Source of the DNA: Hyphomicrobiales bacterium
GTDB taxonomy: Bacteria; Pseudomonadota; Alphaproteobacteria; Rhizobiales; Rhizobiaceae
Assembly: GCA_900468285.1 (NCBI GenBank)
Contig: UBTF01000013.1
Coordinates: 62,001 to 126,000, forward strand
Direction of reading: 5' to 3'
Length of the DNA: 64,000 nucleotides
In this document: positions 32,852 through 42,252 of the stretch, in pieces
Layout: each line of letters begins with the position of its first letter
Position numbering within the stretch: the first letter of the stretch is position 1
Program-made: the position numbers and the translations under genes
Notes under the pieces: model-generated
The model's database searches: none
What the model was told of the DNA's origin: nothing
Seen by the model: the letters and a program-made list of their open reading frames with translations, nothing else

Positions 32852-33631
32852 TTACACGCGACGCTCAACCATCATCTTCTTGATTTCGGCAATGGCCTTG
32901 GCAGGGTTGAGACCCTTGGGGCAAGCCTGTGCGCAGTTCATGATCGTGTGGCAACGATAAAGGCGGAAAGGATCCTCAAGATTGTCCAGGCGTTCGCCGG
33001 TGGCCTCGTCGCGGCTGTCGATCAACCAGCGATAGGCCTGCAGCAGGACTGCCGGGCCAAGATAGCGGTCACCATTCCACCAGTAGCTCGGACAGGACGT
33101 GGAGCAGCAGGCGCACAGAATGCACTCATACAGACCGTCGAGCTTCATACGATCGTCGTGGCTCTGCTTCCACTCCTTGGCAGGAGTTGGCGAGACAGTC
33201 TTCAGCCATGGCTCGATCGAACGGTGCTGTGCGTAGAAGTTCGAAAGGTCAGGAACGAGGTCCTTGACCACAGGCATATGCGGCAGAGGATAGACCTTCA
33301 CCGTGCCGTTGATGTCTTCCATGCCCTTGGTGCAGGCGAGCGTGTTCGTGCCGTCGATATTCATGGCACAGGAGCCACAGATACCTTCGCGACAGGAGCG
33401 ACGCAGCGTCAGGGTCGGATCGATATTGTTCTTGATGTACAAAAGGCCATCGAGAACCATCGGGCCGCAATCATCCACGTCGATATAATAGGTATCGATG
33501 CGCGGATTTTGACCGTCGTCAGGGTTCCAGCGGTAAATACGGTATTCGCGAACATTCTTCGCGCCCGCCGGCTTCGGCCAGACCTTGCCTTCGGTCATCT
33601 GAGAGTTCTTGGGAAGAGTCAGTTCAACCAT
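32852..33631 (-). CDS. sdhB: Succinate dehydrogenase iron-sulfur subunit
   Basis: Carries electrons from the flavin to quinone in complex II. The 259-residue protein has all three cluster motifs: [21 protein letters not shown] for [2Fe-2S], [12 protein letters not shown] for [4Fe-4S] and [17 protein letters not shown] for [3Fe-4S]. The ATG at 33631 is used; two codons upstream a TTG is in frame but less likely. It is the last gene of sdhCDAB. Confidence 0.98.
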   Translation of the reverse strand: MVELTLPKNSQMTEGKVWPKPAGAKNVREYRIYRWNPDDGQNPRIDTYYIDVDDCGPMVLDGLLYIKNNIDPTLTLRRSCREGICGSCAMNIDGTNTLACTKGMEDINGTVKVYPLPHMPVVKDLVPDLSNFYAQHRSIEPWLKTVSPTPAKEWKQSHDDRMKLDGLYECILCACCSTSCPSYWWNGDRYLGPAVLLQAYRWLIDSRDEATGERLDNLEDPFRLYRCHTIMNCAQACPKGLNPAKAIAEIKKMMVERRV

Positions 33632-33646
33632 GTCCAAAATCCTCTA

Positions 33647-35491
33647 TCAGTAGACGCGGGCTTTTGGCGCGATCTTCTGAAGATCGATGCCATCGGCGAT
33701 CAGGTCGGTATGCACTGGGCGATAGTCAAGCTTGACGTCACCCTGCTCGTTTACCCATGCCAGCGTGTGCTTGCGCCAGTTGACGTCATCACGGCCGCCG
33801 AACGGGCCGTCGACAAAGTCCTCGCGGGCGTGGCTTCCGCGGCTTTCCTTGCGCGCTTCCGCCCCGTAAACGGTCGTGATGGCATTGGCCATCAGGTTCT
33901 CAAGTTCCAACGTCTCGACAAGGTCGGAATTCCAGACCATCGAGCGGTCGGTGACCTTGATGTCTGGCAGTTCCTTCCAGATGGCCGAGATACGCTTGCA
34001 GCCGCTTTCCAGCGATTCCTGCGTGCGGAACACCGCTGCATCGTCCTGCATGGCGCGCTGCATCTTGTCACGAAGAACGGCTGTTGGCGTGCTGCCATTG
34101 GCGTTGCGCAGACGGTCGAAGCGATCCATGATCTTGTCACAGGCAGCGACATTGAGAGCCGGGATCGAGCTGTTGCGATCGATGACTTCTGCTGCGCGGA
34201 TTGCTGCGGCACGCCCGAAGACCACGAGGTCGATCAGCGAGTTGGAGCCAAGGCGGTTTGCGCCATGAACGGAGGCGCAACCGGCCTCACCCACTGCCAT
34301 CAGGCCGGGGATGATGCGCTCTGGATTTTCGCTGTCGGCGTTCAGCACTTCGCCCCAATAGTTGGTCGGAATGCCACCCATATTGTAGTGAACGGTCGGC
34401 AGAACCGGGATAGGCTCGCGCGTCACGTCAACGCCTGCAAAGATCTTCGCGCTCTCGGAAATACCCGGCAGACGCTCATGCAGGATAGCCGGATCGAGGT
34501 GATCCAGATGCAGGAAGATGTGGTCCTTGTTCTTGCCAACGCCACGGCCCTCGCGGATTTCCATGGTCATGCAGCGCGAAACGACGTCACGCGAAGCCAG
34601 GTCCTTTGCGGAAGGCGCATAGCGCTCCATGAAGCGCTCGCCTTCGGAGTTGACGAGATATCCGCCTTCACCGCGCGCGCCTTCGGTAATAAGGCAGCCC
34701 GCACCATAGATGCCGGTGGGGTGAAACTGAACGAACTCCATATCCTGAAGCGGAAGCCCGGCGCGTGCGATCATGCCGCCGCCATCGCCCGTGCAGGTGT
34801 GCGCGGATGTAGCGGAGAAGTAGGCACGTCCGTACCCACCCGTCGCCAGAACCACCATCTTGGCGGAGAAGCGGTGGATCGTACCGTCATCGAGGTTCCA
34901 GGCAACGACGCCCGTGCAGCGGCTGCCGTCATCCGACATGATGAGGTCGAGCGCGAAATATTCGATGAAGAATTCGGCGTTGTTGCGCAGCGACTGACCA
35001 TAGAGCGTATGCAGGATGGCGTGACCGGTGCGGTCGGCAGCAGCACAGGTGCGCTGAACCGGCGGGCCTTCACCGTAATTCTGCATATGGCCGCCGAAGG
35101 GGCGCTGGTAGATCTTGCCTTCCGCGTTACGCGAGAAGGGAACGCCGTAATGCTCCAGCTCATAGACCGCCTTTGGCGCTTCCATGGCAAGATACTGCAT
35201 GGCGTCCACGTCGCCCAGCCAGTCGGAGCCCTTAACGGTATCGTAAAGGTGCCACTGCCAGCAGTCTGGCGTCATGTTGGTCAGCGATGCGGCAATGCCG
35301 CCCTGCGCTGCAACCGTGTGCGAGCGGGTGGGGAAGACTTTGGTGATACAGGCCGTCTTGAAGCCCTGTTCGGCCATGCCGAGCGTCGCGCGAAGACCCG
35401 CGCCACCAGCGCCGACGACAATCACATCATAGGAGTGATCGACGTAGTTGTAGGCCTTGCCGTTCTGTGAAGGTGAACTGATCGATGCCAT
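33647..35491 (-). CDS. sdhA: Succinate dehydrogenase flavoprotein subunit
   Basis: Oxidises succinate to fumarate using covalently bound FAD. The 614-residue protein has [17 protein letters not shown] for FAD binding, the flavinylation His in [10 protein letters not shown], and active-site segments with [21 protein letters not shown] and the catalytic Arg region. It lies 6 bp after sdhD and 15 bp before sdhB. Confidence 0.98.
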   Translation of the reverse strand: MASISSPSQNGKAYNYVDHSYDVIVVGAGGAGLRATLGMAEQGFKTACITKVFPTRSHTVAAQGGIAASLTNMTPDCWQWHLYDTVKGSDWLGDVDAMQYLAMEAPKAVYELEHYGVPFSRNAEGKIYQRPFGGHMQNYGEGPPVQRTCAAADRTGHAILHTLYGQSLRNNAEFFIEYFALDLIMSDDGSRCTGVVAWNLDDGTIHRFSAKMVVLATGGYGRAYFSATSAHTCTGDGGGMIARAGLPLQDMEFVQFHPTGIYGAGCLITEGARGEGGYLVNSEGERFMERYAPSAKDLASRDVVSRCMTMEIREGRGVGKNKDHIFLHLDHLDPAILHERLPGISESAKIFAGVDVTREPIPVLPTVHYNMGGIPTNYWGEVLNADSENPERIIPGLMAVGEAGCASVHGANRLGSNSLIDLVVFGRAAAIRAAEVIDRNSSIPALNVAACDKIMDRFDRLRNANGSTPTAVLRDKMQRAMQDDAAVFRTQESLESGCKRISAIWKELPDIKVTDRSMVWNSDLVETLELENLMANAITTVYGAEARKESRGSHAREDFVDGPFGGRDDVNWRKHTLAWVNEQGDVKLDYRPVHTDLIADGIDLQKIAPKARVY

Positions 35492-35497
35492 GACAAA

Positions 35498-35878
35498 TTA
35501 TCCTGCAAATGCGATTTTCAGTACGGCGAAGAGGCAAAGTCCGCCCATGATGACCGCGAAGAAAGTGTTGAGCATCAAAAGCGCCAGCTTCGGCACTTCG
35601 GCATGTATGTAATCTTCGATGATGACCTGCATTCCGAGCTTCATGTGGATGATGCCGGAAACGACAACAAGCCCCATGACAACGGCTACAAGCGGATTCG
35701 ACAGAGCGGAGGCGACTTCCTCGTAGGGTGCGCCGCCATACATGACCAGGAAAACGACAAAGAAAATAAGCAAAGGTACGTTTGCCACTGCGGTAAGGCG
35801 CTGGCGCCAGAAATGCTCAGTGCCATCCTTGGCCGAGCCAAGTCCGCGAACCTTGTTGAGAGGTGTGCGCATATCCAT
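35498..35878 (-). CDS. sdhD: Succinate dehydrogenase membrane anchor subunit
   Basis: One of the two anchors that bind heme b and quinone. The 126-residue protein has three hydrophobic helices, with a heme-ligand-like His in [18 protein letters not shown]. It sits between sdhC and sdhA in tight operon spacing. Confidence 0.95.
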   Translation of the reverse strand: MDMRTPLNKVRGLGSAKDGTEHFWRQRLTAVANVPLLIFFVVFLVMYGGAPYEEVASALSNPLVAVVMGLVVVSGIIHMKLGMQVIIEDYIHAEVPKLALLMLNTFFAVIMGGLCLFAVLKIAFAG

Positions 35879-35890
35879 GAAAATATCTCC

Positions 35891-36283
35891 TCAGCGCACG
35901 ATCAGGGCGACAACCCAGATCAGCGCGGTCAGACAGATCGAAACGACGAAAGACGCCTTCGCGATCCTGGTCGTGAAATGCTTGTCGAAGCCATGCCCGA
36001 GGTCCCACATAAAGTGGCGAAGGCCGCCCAGCATGTGGTGGACGAGCGCCCAGGTATAACCGATCAGGATCAGTTTACCGATGATGGAACTCATTGCCCA
36101 CTGCACCCAGCTGTAGGCGTCGACGCCAGAAGCGGTCGCAATCAGCCACCAGGCAACAAGCACCGTGCCGAAATACAGTGCGCCACCGGTGACGCGATGC
36201 ATGATGGATGCGACCATCGTCGGAATGGGCTTGTAGATTTGAAGATGCGGCGACAAAGGCCGATTGTTTGTCGTATTCGCCAT
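35891..36283 (-). CDS. sdhC: Succinate dehydrogenase cytochrome b556 subunit
   Basis: The 130-residue anchor subunit begins MANTTNNRPLSPHLQIYKP, has HRVTGGALYFGT, the family signature block, and a His-rich heme helix VHHMLGGLRHFMWDLGHG. The start ATG at 36283 has GAGG five bases upstream; a longer in-frame lead to 36406 looks non-coding. It is the first sdh gene, so the sdh promoter lies in the 286 bp before it. Confidence 0.96.
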   Translation of the reverse strand: MANTTNNRPLSPHLQIYKPIPTMVASIMHRVTGGALYFGTVLVAWWLIATASGVDAYSWVQWAMSSIIGKLILIGYTWALVHHMLGGLRHFMWDLGHGFDKHFTTRIAKASFVVSICLTALIWVVALIVR

Positions 36284-36504
36284 ATGGACCTCACGGCGTT
36301 TCCTGCGCCCGCAAGCCGGACGCCCCCAAACAACGCACATGACGGAGGAATGTGCATTGCACCAACCGCGACCTTTAATCGCACGAGGCGGCAACCACAA
36401 GCACATTTGGGCGCCAAAACGAATTTAATCGATTGTGTATCGAAGATTCTTTTCAATTGAAGGATCAAAAATAAAATATCCAGCGTTTCCAAGCCAAGAC
36501 GCAT

Positions 36505-36534
36505 ATTTTTTCTTACGTAAACGTTAGAAAAAAT
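36505..36534. promoter_or_regulatory. Near-perfect dyad upstream of sdhC (shared with mdh-suc)
   Basis: Two fifteen-base half sites (fourteen pairs and one mismatch) flank this centre: TTCTTACGT, two bases (AA), ACGTTAGAA, extended by runs of T and A. The centre is about 236 bp before the sdhC ATG and about 50 bp before the divergent small gene at 36570, so it could act on either or both. The core matches the dyad at 30868-30887. Confidence 0.65.
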
Positions 36535-36569
36535 GCGGCTGATTCCATTTATTCAGGAGATAAAATCTC

Positions 36570-36932
36570 ATGTTTGCGCACCGTAACCTGATACCGTTTC
36601 TGGGGCTCCTGGCGGCCATTTCCGGCGTTTCTGTCGCTCATGCGGAATACTCGAAAAGCCCTTTTAGCCATCATCGTTCTTATGGGCGCCATGACAAATC
36701 AATTTATAGTGGTGACAGCCTGACGACCTCCATCCGCCGATTGGGTACCTTTTCAGGTGGCATCACGGCCTTCCGGGAAAGAAGAAACGGCAATTATTTC
36801 GCAGTGGAGGGAGGCGCTTTCTCAAGGCCTGGCGCTGGCAGCCTGCCCAAACCGCGCATTATCCACGTCGACAAGGCCAGGTCGGATGCCTCATGTTCCT
36901 ATGAGGCCGGCGTGTGCGTCATAAGGCCCTGA
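36570..36932 (+). CDS. Small secreted protein, function unknown
   Basis: A 120-residue protein with a clear signal peptide (hydrophobic core LIPFLGLLAAISGVSV, cleavage after AHA). The mature part is basic, rich in Ser, Arg, His and Gly, with two cysteines near the C-terminus (CSYEAGVC) that could form a disulfide. AGGAG lies about ten bases before the ATG. It is divergent from sdhC and convergent with the methyltransferase gene. I do not recognise the family. Confidence 0.7.
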   Translation: MFAHRNLIPFLGLLAAISGVSVAHAEYSKSPFSHHRSYGRHDKSIYSGDSLTTSIRRLGTFSGGITAFRERRNGNYFAVEGGAFSRPGAGSLPKPRIIHVDKARSDASCSYEAGVCVIRP

Positions 36933-36939
36933 GAGACCA

Positions 36940-37584
36940 TCATGCAAAACGCCAAACCGTTGTCTTCTTGACATCACTATCCTCAAGCGCCCGCGTTACC
37001 GGCACTTGATAGGTCGCGCAGGCGAGAAGATCGTCTTTGGGAAGATAGGCGCGCCCAGGGTCACCGACGAGAACACCAATGCCGCGCCGAGTCAGTTCGC
37101 GAAGCCATGGTCGAAGCAGCCCGGCGAATGCGCTGTCATAAAAGACGTCGCCAGCGAGAAGGACATCGGTGTCCACATCCCGCCCGATAATGTCATCGCC
37201 GGAAAAATCCACCTCCACACCATTCAGCGCCGCGTTGAGGCCAACCGCCGTCTGCGCCCATGGATCGATATCGATGGCGGTAACGCTCAAGGCGCCAGCC
37301 TTGGCCGCCGCGATGGCGACCAGCCCCGATCCACTGGCAAAATCTATCACGCGCTTGCCTGCCACCTCCTGCGGATGGTCGATGATATAGCGCGCAAGGC
37401 CCTGGCCACCGGCCCAGGCAAATGCCCAGAACGGCGGCGGGAGTCCGATTTCCTGCAACTCATCTTCCGTCTTCAGCCAGAGATCATGCGCCTCGCTTGC
37501 CAGATGAAGTACGATTTCCGGCACGTGTGGCGGCGACTGAACGGATGTATTTTCCCGGATGAAGGTCTCAGGATCGGTTTTCAC
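36940..37584 (-). CDS. Class I SAM-dependent methyltransferase (protein-lysine type)
   Basis: A 214-residue methyltransferase with the SAM motif VIDFASGSGLVAIAAA, the acidic AIDIDPW strand and LLAGDVFYD as post-motif. The pattern is close to the bacterial homologues of ETFB lysine methyltransferase, so a protein lysine substrate is possible. It begins with GTG and overlaps the stop of the EVE gene by four bases (GTGA), so the two are translationally coupled. Confidence 0.85.
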   Translation of the reverse strand: MKTDPETFIRENTSVQSPPHVPEIVLHLASEAHDLWLKTEDELQEIGLPPPFWAFAWAGGQGLARYIIDHPQEVAGKRVIDFASGSGLVAIAAAKAGALSVTAIDIDPWAQTAVGLNAALNGVEVDFSGDDIIGRDVDTDVLLAGDVFYDSAFAGLLRPWLRELTRRGIGVLVGDPGRAYLPKDDLLACATYQVPVTRALEDSDVKKTTVWRFA

Positions 37585-38033
37585 TCGTCCGTTTCCGGCG
37601 ATTGTGGCGGATCGGCCAGCTTTCCCATACGGCAGACTTCACGATATTCCGCCTCCGTGACAGGCTGTACGGACAGGCGCATAGAGGTGACAAGGGACAT
37701 TTCGGCAAGCTTGGGGTTGGCCTTCACATCCTTCAAGGTAACCGGTGACGGCATGTCGCAGACAGCTTTGATGTGGACGCAATCCCACCGCGCGTCGCCT
37801 TCAGCCGTCGAATCGGGCCGGGACAATTCGCATACTTCCACGATGCCGACGACTTCAAGACCCTCGTTGGAATGATAGAAAAATCCCTTGTCGCCCAGCT
37901 TCATGGCGCGCATGTTGTTGCGCGCCTGATAATTGCGAACGCCGCCCCATTCCTCGCCCGCCTCTCCCTTCGCCTTCTGCTGGTCCCATGACCAGGTGGA
38001 AGGTTCGGACTTGAACAGCCAGTAATTCGGCAT
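37581..38033 (-). CDS. EVE-domain protein
   Basis: A 150-residue PUA-like EVE domain protein of the thymocyte nuclear protein 1 type. Family hallmarks are YWLFKSEPSTWSWDQQ, WGGVRNYQARNNMR and FFYHSNEGLEVVGIVEV. EVE domains bind modified bases in nucleic acids. The start ATG at 38033 has GGGAG upstream; the in-frame lead to 38165 overlaps the YciI gene and is rejected. Confidence 0.9.
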   Translation of the reverse strand: MPNYWLFKSEPSTWSWDQQKAKGEAGEEWGGVRNYQARNNMRAMKLGDKGFFYHSNEGLEVVGIVEVCELSRPDSTAEGDARWDCVHIKAVCDMPSPVTLKDVKANPKLAEMSLVTSMRLSVQPVTEAEYREVCRMGKLADPPQSPETDE

Positions 38034-38037
38034 GGTC

Positions 38038-38331
38038 TTACGCTCCCGGATTGTTGAAGACCCAGTTATACGGTCTGACCTCGACGCTCTCGAACAGGCC
38101 GGCCTTTGCATAAGGATCAGCATCGGCCAAGGCCCGTGCCGCATCGATATCGGCAGCTTCGACAATCACCAGGCTGCCATTGGGCTTGCCTTCGGCGTCC
38201 AGAAAAGGGCCAGCCATTTTCAGCGTTCCCGCTGCATTGAGGGCGTTCAAATGCTCAAGATGAGCAGGGCGTGTTTCCATCCGCACATGCAGATGATCGG
38301 ACTTGTCTTTGCAAATGAAAGCAAACAGCAT
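38038..38331 (-). CDS. YciI-family protein
   Basis: A 97-residue ferredoxin-like protein with the YciI pattern: MLFAFICKDK, RPAHLEHL with the conserved His, GPFLD and the ADPYAKAGLF motif. The biochemical role is unknown. It lies between gpsA and the EVE gene, 20 bp after the gpsA stop, and may be co-transcribed with tsaD-gpsA. Confidence 0.92.
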   Translation of the reverse strand: MLFAFICKDKSDHLHVRMETRPAHLEHLNALNAAGTLKMAGPFLDAEGKPNGSLVIVEAADIDAARALADADPYAKAGLFESVEVRPYNWVFNNPGA

Positions 38332-38351
38332 TCTCGTCTCCTCGTAAGGCC

Positions 38352-39341
38352 CTATTCCGTGGTGATGGGCCGGGTCATTAACTGTTGGATGGCGGCGCTG
38401 ATCTCCAGCCTGCCATCGATGATGGACGCAACGGCATCGGTAATCGGCATCTCCACGCCAAGCCCGTCAGCCAGCCGCGAAGCGACCGAGGCGGCATAGG
38501 CACCTTCCACCAACCCGCCATGGAACGATCCCGGATCACCACCCTGCCCCAGCATGATTCCGAAGCGCAGGTTGCGGGACTGATGGCTGGTCGCCGTCAG
38601 CACCAGGTCTCCCAGACCCGAGAGGCCACGAACCGTATCCGCGTTGCCGCCCATTGCCACGACCAGACGAGACATTTCCGCCAATCCACGCGAGATCAGT
38701 GCTGCCCGGGCGGACTCGCCCAAACCAGCGCCCTCGACGATTCCGGCAGCGATGGCCAGAACATTCTTCAACGCCCCACCCAGTTGCACGCCGATCCGGT
38801 CACTCGATGCGTAAAGCCGGAATGTGCTTCCTGAAATCATTCTCGCAAGACGCTCTGCGAGGCCGGTCTCGTGCGCAGCGAAAGCCATCGCGGTCGGCAG
38901 TCCCTTCGCGATGTCGGCTGCAAAGCCCGGGCCGGATAGAACGCATATGGAATGATGAGGCAGTTCACGCTCCAGCACATCCGTCAACAACTGGCCAGAC
39001 AGCCGGTCGATCCCCTTGGCGCAGGTCGCAACGACTGCATCCTTAGCCAGATAAGGACCATAAGTCCGGGCTGCATCGGCCTGCGCCTGGGACGGCATGG
39101 CGAAAAGGACGAGACTCGCATCTTTCAGAACGTCGGCCTCAGCCGAATATTGCAGGGCGTCGGGCAATGAAATGCCGGGGAGTGCTGCATCGTGGAAGCC
39201 GCTATCTCGCAAATCCGCCATCAAGCTGGCATCCCGGCCAAGAAGTGTCACATCGTGTCTGTTCTCAAGCGCCACCACAACCGCTATCGCGGTACCAAAG
39301 GCACCTGCACCGATAACGACGATCCGGTCCCTTGCCGTCAT
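38352..39341 (-). CDS. gpsA: Glycerol-3-phosphate dehydrogenase [NAD(P)+]
   Basis: Makes sn-glycerol 3-phosphate for phospholipids from dihydroxyacetone phosphate. The 329-residue protein has [11 protein letters not shown], the CAKGID block and the catalytic Lys region [14 protein letters not shown]. The ATG at 39341 overlaps the tsaD stop by four bases (ATGA). Confidence 0.97.
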   Translation of the reverse strand: MTARDRIVVIGAGAFGTAIAVVVALENRHDVTLLGRDASLMADLRDSGFHDAALPGISLPDALQYSAEADVLKDASLVLFAMPSQAQADAARTYGPYLAKDAVVATCAKGIDRLSGQLLTDVLERELPHHSICVLSGPGFAADIAKGLPTAMAFAAHETGLAERLARMISGSTFRLYASSDRIGVQLGGALKNVLAIAAGIVEGAGLGESARAALISRGLAEMSRLVVAMGGNADTVRGLSGLGDLVLTATSHQSRNLRFGIMLGQGGDPGSFHGGLVEGAYAASVASRLADGLGVEMPITDAVASIIDGRLEISAAIQQLMTRPITTE

Positions 39342-40435
39342 GCCTTTGCGCCTCGCTTGCCAAAGCCGATCAGTGTTTGCGCCTGCGCATCCAGAGGCCA
39401 GCGCGATCGCGGCTGCACGTCCAGACTATCGGGAGCGATGCCAAGCGCCATCCGCTCCAGCCCTGCCCATCCGATCATGACCGCATTATCCGTACACAAG
39501 TGCAAAGGCGGCGCCACAAATCGAAAATGGTGGATCTCGCACAGTTGCTGAAGCGTGCGGCGGATTTCCTGGTTGGCGGCCACACCACCGGCAACGACAA
39601 GCGCCGGCGTGCCAGAAACATCAGGATATTCTTCCATGAACCGCTGAAGACCGCGACCGATCCGGTCCTTAAGTGTCCGCGAGACGGCTTTCTGGAAAGA
39701 GGCGCAGATATCGGCGATATCCTGCTCCGAAAGGGGGGCTATCGCGGTCGCCGCCTGCCGGACTGCCGTCTTCAGGCCGGAGAAGGAGAAGTCGAGCCGC
39801 GCCTCCCCGACCATGGGACGGGGCAGATTGAAACGATCTGCGTTTCCTTTCGCTGCTGCCTTCTCAACGGCTGGACCACCCGGATAAGGCAGCCCCAGGA
39901 GCTTGGCCGTCTTGTCGAAGGCTTCGCCCAAGGCGTCATCGATCGTCGTGCCCCAGCGTTCATATTCACCAACGCCCCGCACAAGAATGAGCTGGGTGTG
40001 GCCGCCGGAGACAAGCAGCATCAGATAGGGAAATGGAAGCCCGTCCGTCAGCCGCGCCGTGAGCGCATGGCCCTCCAGATGATTGATGGCGTAAAGAGGC
40101 TTGTTCGCCGCCCTGGCGATGGCCTTTCCGGTCATCAGACCGACGATCAGCCCCCCGATCAATCCCGGACCGGATGTCGCGGCCACAGCATCGATTTCCG
40201 ACAAGGACACATTGGCTGACGTCAAGGCTTCCTCGATCAACCTATCGAGAGCCTCAACATGGGCGCGCGCTGCAATCTCGGGGACAACACCGCCATAGGC
40301 ACTGTGTTCTTCAAGCTGCGACAAAACGACGTCGGAGAGAATGTCACCCTGCCCATTTGCATGGCGAACCACCACGGAAGCAGCGGTTTCGTCACAACTT
40401 GTCTCAATACCGAGGATACGAAGAATGGGGGTCAT
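39338..40435 (-). CDS. tsaD: tRNA N6-threonylcarbamoyladenosine transferase TsaD
   Basis: Transfers the threonylcarbamoyl group to A37 of ANN-decoding tRNAs. The 365-residue protein begins [20 protein letters not shown] and has the metal-binding [13 protein letters not shown] and the C-terminal [12 protein letters not shown] much longer open frame runs upstream across hemC on the other strand; the family start is the ATG at 40435. Its start lies 72 bp from the divergent hemC start. Confidence 0.97.
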   Translation of the reverse strand: MTPILRILGIETSCDETAASVVVRHANGQGDILSDVVLSQLEEHSAYGGVVPEIAARAHVEALDRLIEEALTSANVSLSEIDAVAATSGPGLIGGLIVGLMTGKAIARAANKPLYAINHLEGHALTARLTDGLPFPYLMLLVSGGHTQLILVRGVGEYERWGTTIDDALGEAFDKTAKLLGLPYPGGPAVEKAAAKGNADRFNLPRPMVGEARLDFSFSGLKTAVRQAATAIAPLSEQDIADICASFQKAVSRTLKDRIGRGLQRFMEEYPDVSGTPALVVAGGVAANQEIRRTLQQLCEIHHFRFVAPPLHLCTDNAVMIGWAGLERMALGIAPDSLDVQPRSRWPLDAQAQTLIGFGKRGAKA

Positions 40436-40507
40436 CAGCCGGTTCGTTGATTGCGGTTTTTCAGAAACTTGGGTACGAACACCTCCGGTAACAATGGATA
40501 GAAGCGG

Positions 40508-41437
40508 ATGCAAACAAAACCTTTCCGAATTGGCACGCGCGGCAGCCCGCTTGCCCTGGTACAGGCCTTTGAAACCCGTGACCGCCTGATGGCTGCGCAC
40601 GGTCTTCCTCAGGACATGTTCCAGATCGTTCCGCTTTCCACCAAGGGAGACCGGATGACGGATCGCCCCCTGTCGGAAATCGGCGGCAAAGGACTGTTTA
40701 CCGAAGAGCTGGAAACCCAGCTTCTGTCCGGAGACCTGGATTTTGCCGTGCATTGCGCCAAGGACATGTCGACACGGCTGCCGGATGGGCTGCACCTTTC
40801 CGCCTATCTCCCGCGAGAAGATGTTCGAGATGCCTTCATCGGCAGGACGGCTGCAAGATTGATCGAGCTTCCCCATGCGGCAACGGTGGGCTCCGCCTCG
40901 CTTCGACGTCAGGCACTCATCCGCCGCTTGCGCCCCGATATTAACGTCATCATTTTTCGCGGTCTGGTGGACACGCGCCTTCGCAAGCTTGAAGAGGGGC
41001 AGGCCGATGCGACATTGCTCGCCCTTGCTGGCCTGAAAAGGCTTGAGAAGGAAACCGTTCCGACAGAAATACTGGACGCCGCGACATTCCCGCCCGCTCC
41101 CGGTCAGGGGGCGATCGCGCTGGAAAGCCGGATTGGCGACACGCGCGTGGAGAATTTGCTCGCTGCTGTCGATCATCGCGAAACGACCGATGCGGTAAAC
41201 TGCGAAAGAGCGTTTCTGGCCGCTCTGGATGGCTCCTGCCGAACCCCCATTGCCGGCTACGCGACCTGCGACGGCGATATCTTGAATTTCCACGGCATGA
41301 TCCTGACACCGGATGGGCGGACCGAACACAGTATCGAAGTTTCGGGCAAACGCACTGAAGCCGAAGCGCTGGGGCTAAAAGCCGGTGAGAAGGTCAGAAG
41401 TGCAGCGGGAACCGGCTTCTTCGAAAGCTGGGGCTGA
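40508..41437 (+). CDS. hemC: Hydroxymethylbilane synthase
   Basis: Polymerises four porphobilinogen units in heme synthesis. The 309-residue protein has [14 protein letters not shown], the substrate-binding Arg cluster ([16 protein letters not shown]) and the dipyrromethane-bound C244 in [11 protein letters not shown]. It is followed three bases later by hemD. Confidence 0.97.
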   Translation: MQTKPFRIGTRGSPLALVQAFETRDRLMAAHGLPQDMFQIVPLSTKGDRMTDRPLSEIGGKGLFTEELETQLLSGDLDFAVHCAKDMSTRLPDGLHLSAYLPREDVRDAFIGRTAARLIELPHAATVGSASLRRQALIRRLRPDINVIIFRGLVDTRLRKLEEGQADATLLALAGLKRLEKETVPTEILDAATFPPAPGQGAIALESRIGDTRVENLLAAVDHRETTDAVNCERAFLAALDGSCRTPIAGYATCDGDILNFHGMILTPDGRTEHSIEVSGKRTEAEALGLKAGEKVRSAAGTGFFESWG

Positions 41438-41439
41438 CC

Positions 41440-42180
41440 ATGCGCGTTGTCGTCACGCGCCCGAAAGCGTCGGGCATGAAGACGGCACAGCTGTTGAGGC
41501 AGCGAGGCCACGAGGCCATTCTGCTGCCATTGGTTCGCCCCCTTCATTTGGCACAAGCCTGTGTGGACGCATTCGCGTCGAGACCGGGCGCCTTTGCCGT
41601 GACCAGCGCAGAAGCCATCCGCGCGCTTGAAGAGCACCTGCCCCGGCATCCGACGATCCCGGACGTGCCGCTTTACGCGGTCGGCGCAGCATCTGCCAAG
41701 GCAGCGCAAGAGGCCGGTTTCAAAACCGTCTTCGCCGGTCAAAGCGATGGCTCCGCCTTGGCAGAACTCATTGCGAACGACTGCACGGCTGGGAGAATTA
41801 GCGGCGGCATAACCTATCTCGCCGGAACTCTTCGCGAAGATGGTTTCGAGCGAAGATTGTCCTCGCTCGACATTCCCTTCGAAACGGTCGAGGTCTACGG
41901 GATGAGCGCCGTTGACTGGAGCAAGCACGAACTCGAACACCTGCTTGGCAGCGAAGCCGTTGATGGGGTGCTTCTCTATTCTGCAGACGCTGCGCGCAGA
42001 TTTTTCGCGCTCTGTGATCAGCTTCAGCTTTCAACCTGGCTCGCCAGAGCGCATTTTGTCTGCATCAGCGAAAAAGTGCGTTCTCACGTGCCGGAACCCT
42101 TTCGACATGTTGCATGGGCCAGCGCCGACCCCGTCGAAGACCAGATGTTCGATCTGCTTGAACAAAAAGCGGGAACCTAA
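41440..42180 (+). CDS. hemD: Uroporphyrinogen-III synthase
   Basis: Closes and inverts hydroxymethylbilane to uroporphyrinogen III. The 246-residue sequence is divergent, as usual in this family, but has the N-terminal MRVVVTRPKASGMKTAQLL and the central YLAGTLREDGFERRL block. Its position between hemC and the Mic60-type gene supports the call. Confidence 0.9.
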   Translation: MRVVVTRPKASGMKTAQLLRQRGHEAILLPLVRPLHLAQACVDAFASRPGAFAVTSAEAIRALEEHLPRHPTIPDVPLYAVGAASAKAAQEAGFKTVFAGQSDGSALAELIANDCTAGRISGGITYLAGTLREDGFERRLSSLDIPFETVEVYGMSAVDWSKHELEHLLGSEAVDGVLLYSADAARRFFALCDQLQLSTWLARAHFVCISEKVRSHVPEPFRHVAWASADPVEDQMFDLLEQKAGT

Positions 42181-42252
42181 TTCCCTCTTTCCCCTTTCCT
42201 TTGCCGTTATCACTGACTAGGTTTAGGGAAATGCAGGCAGAATGAGGTTGTC

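Noticed and set aside
32840..35470. Long plus-strand open frame opposite sdhB and sdhA
   Set aside because: Both sdh genes are certain; the antisense product has no recognisable feature and begins inside the sdhB end.
40436..41329. N-terminal extension of tsaD across hemC
   Set aside because: TsaD begins with the family N-terminus at 40435; the upstream part is the reverse of hemC and has no TsaD-like sequence.
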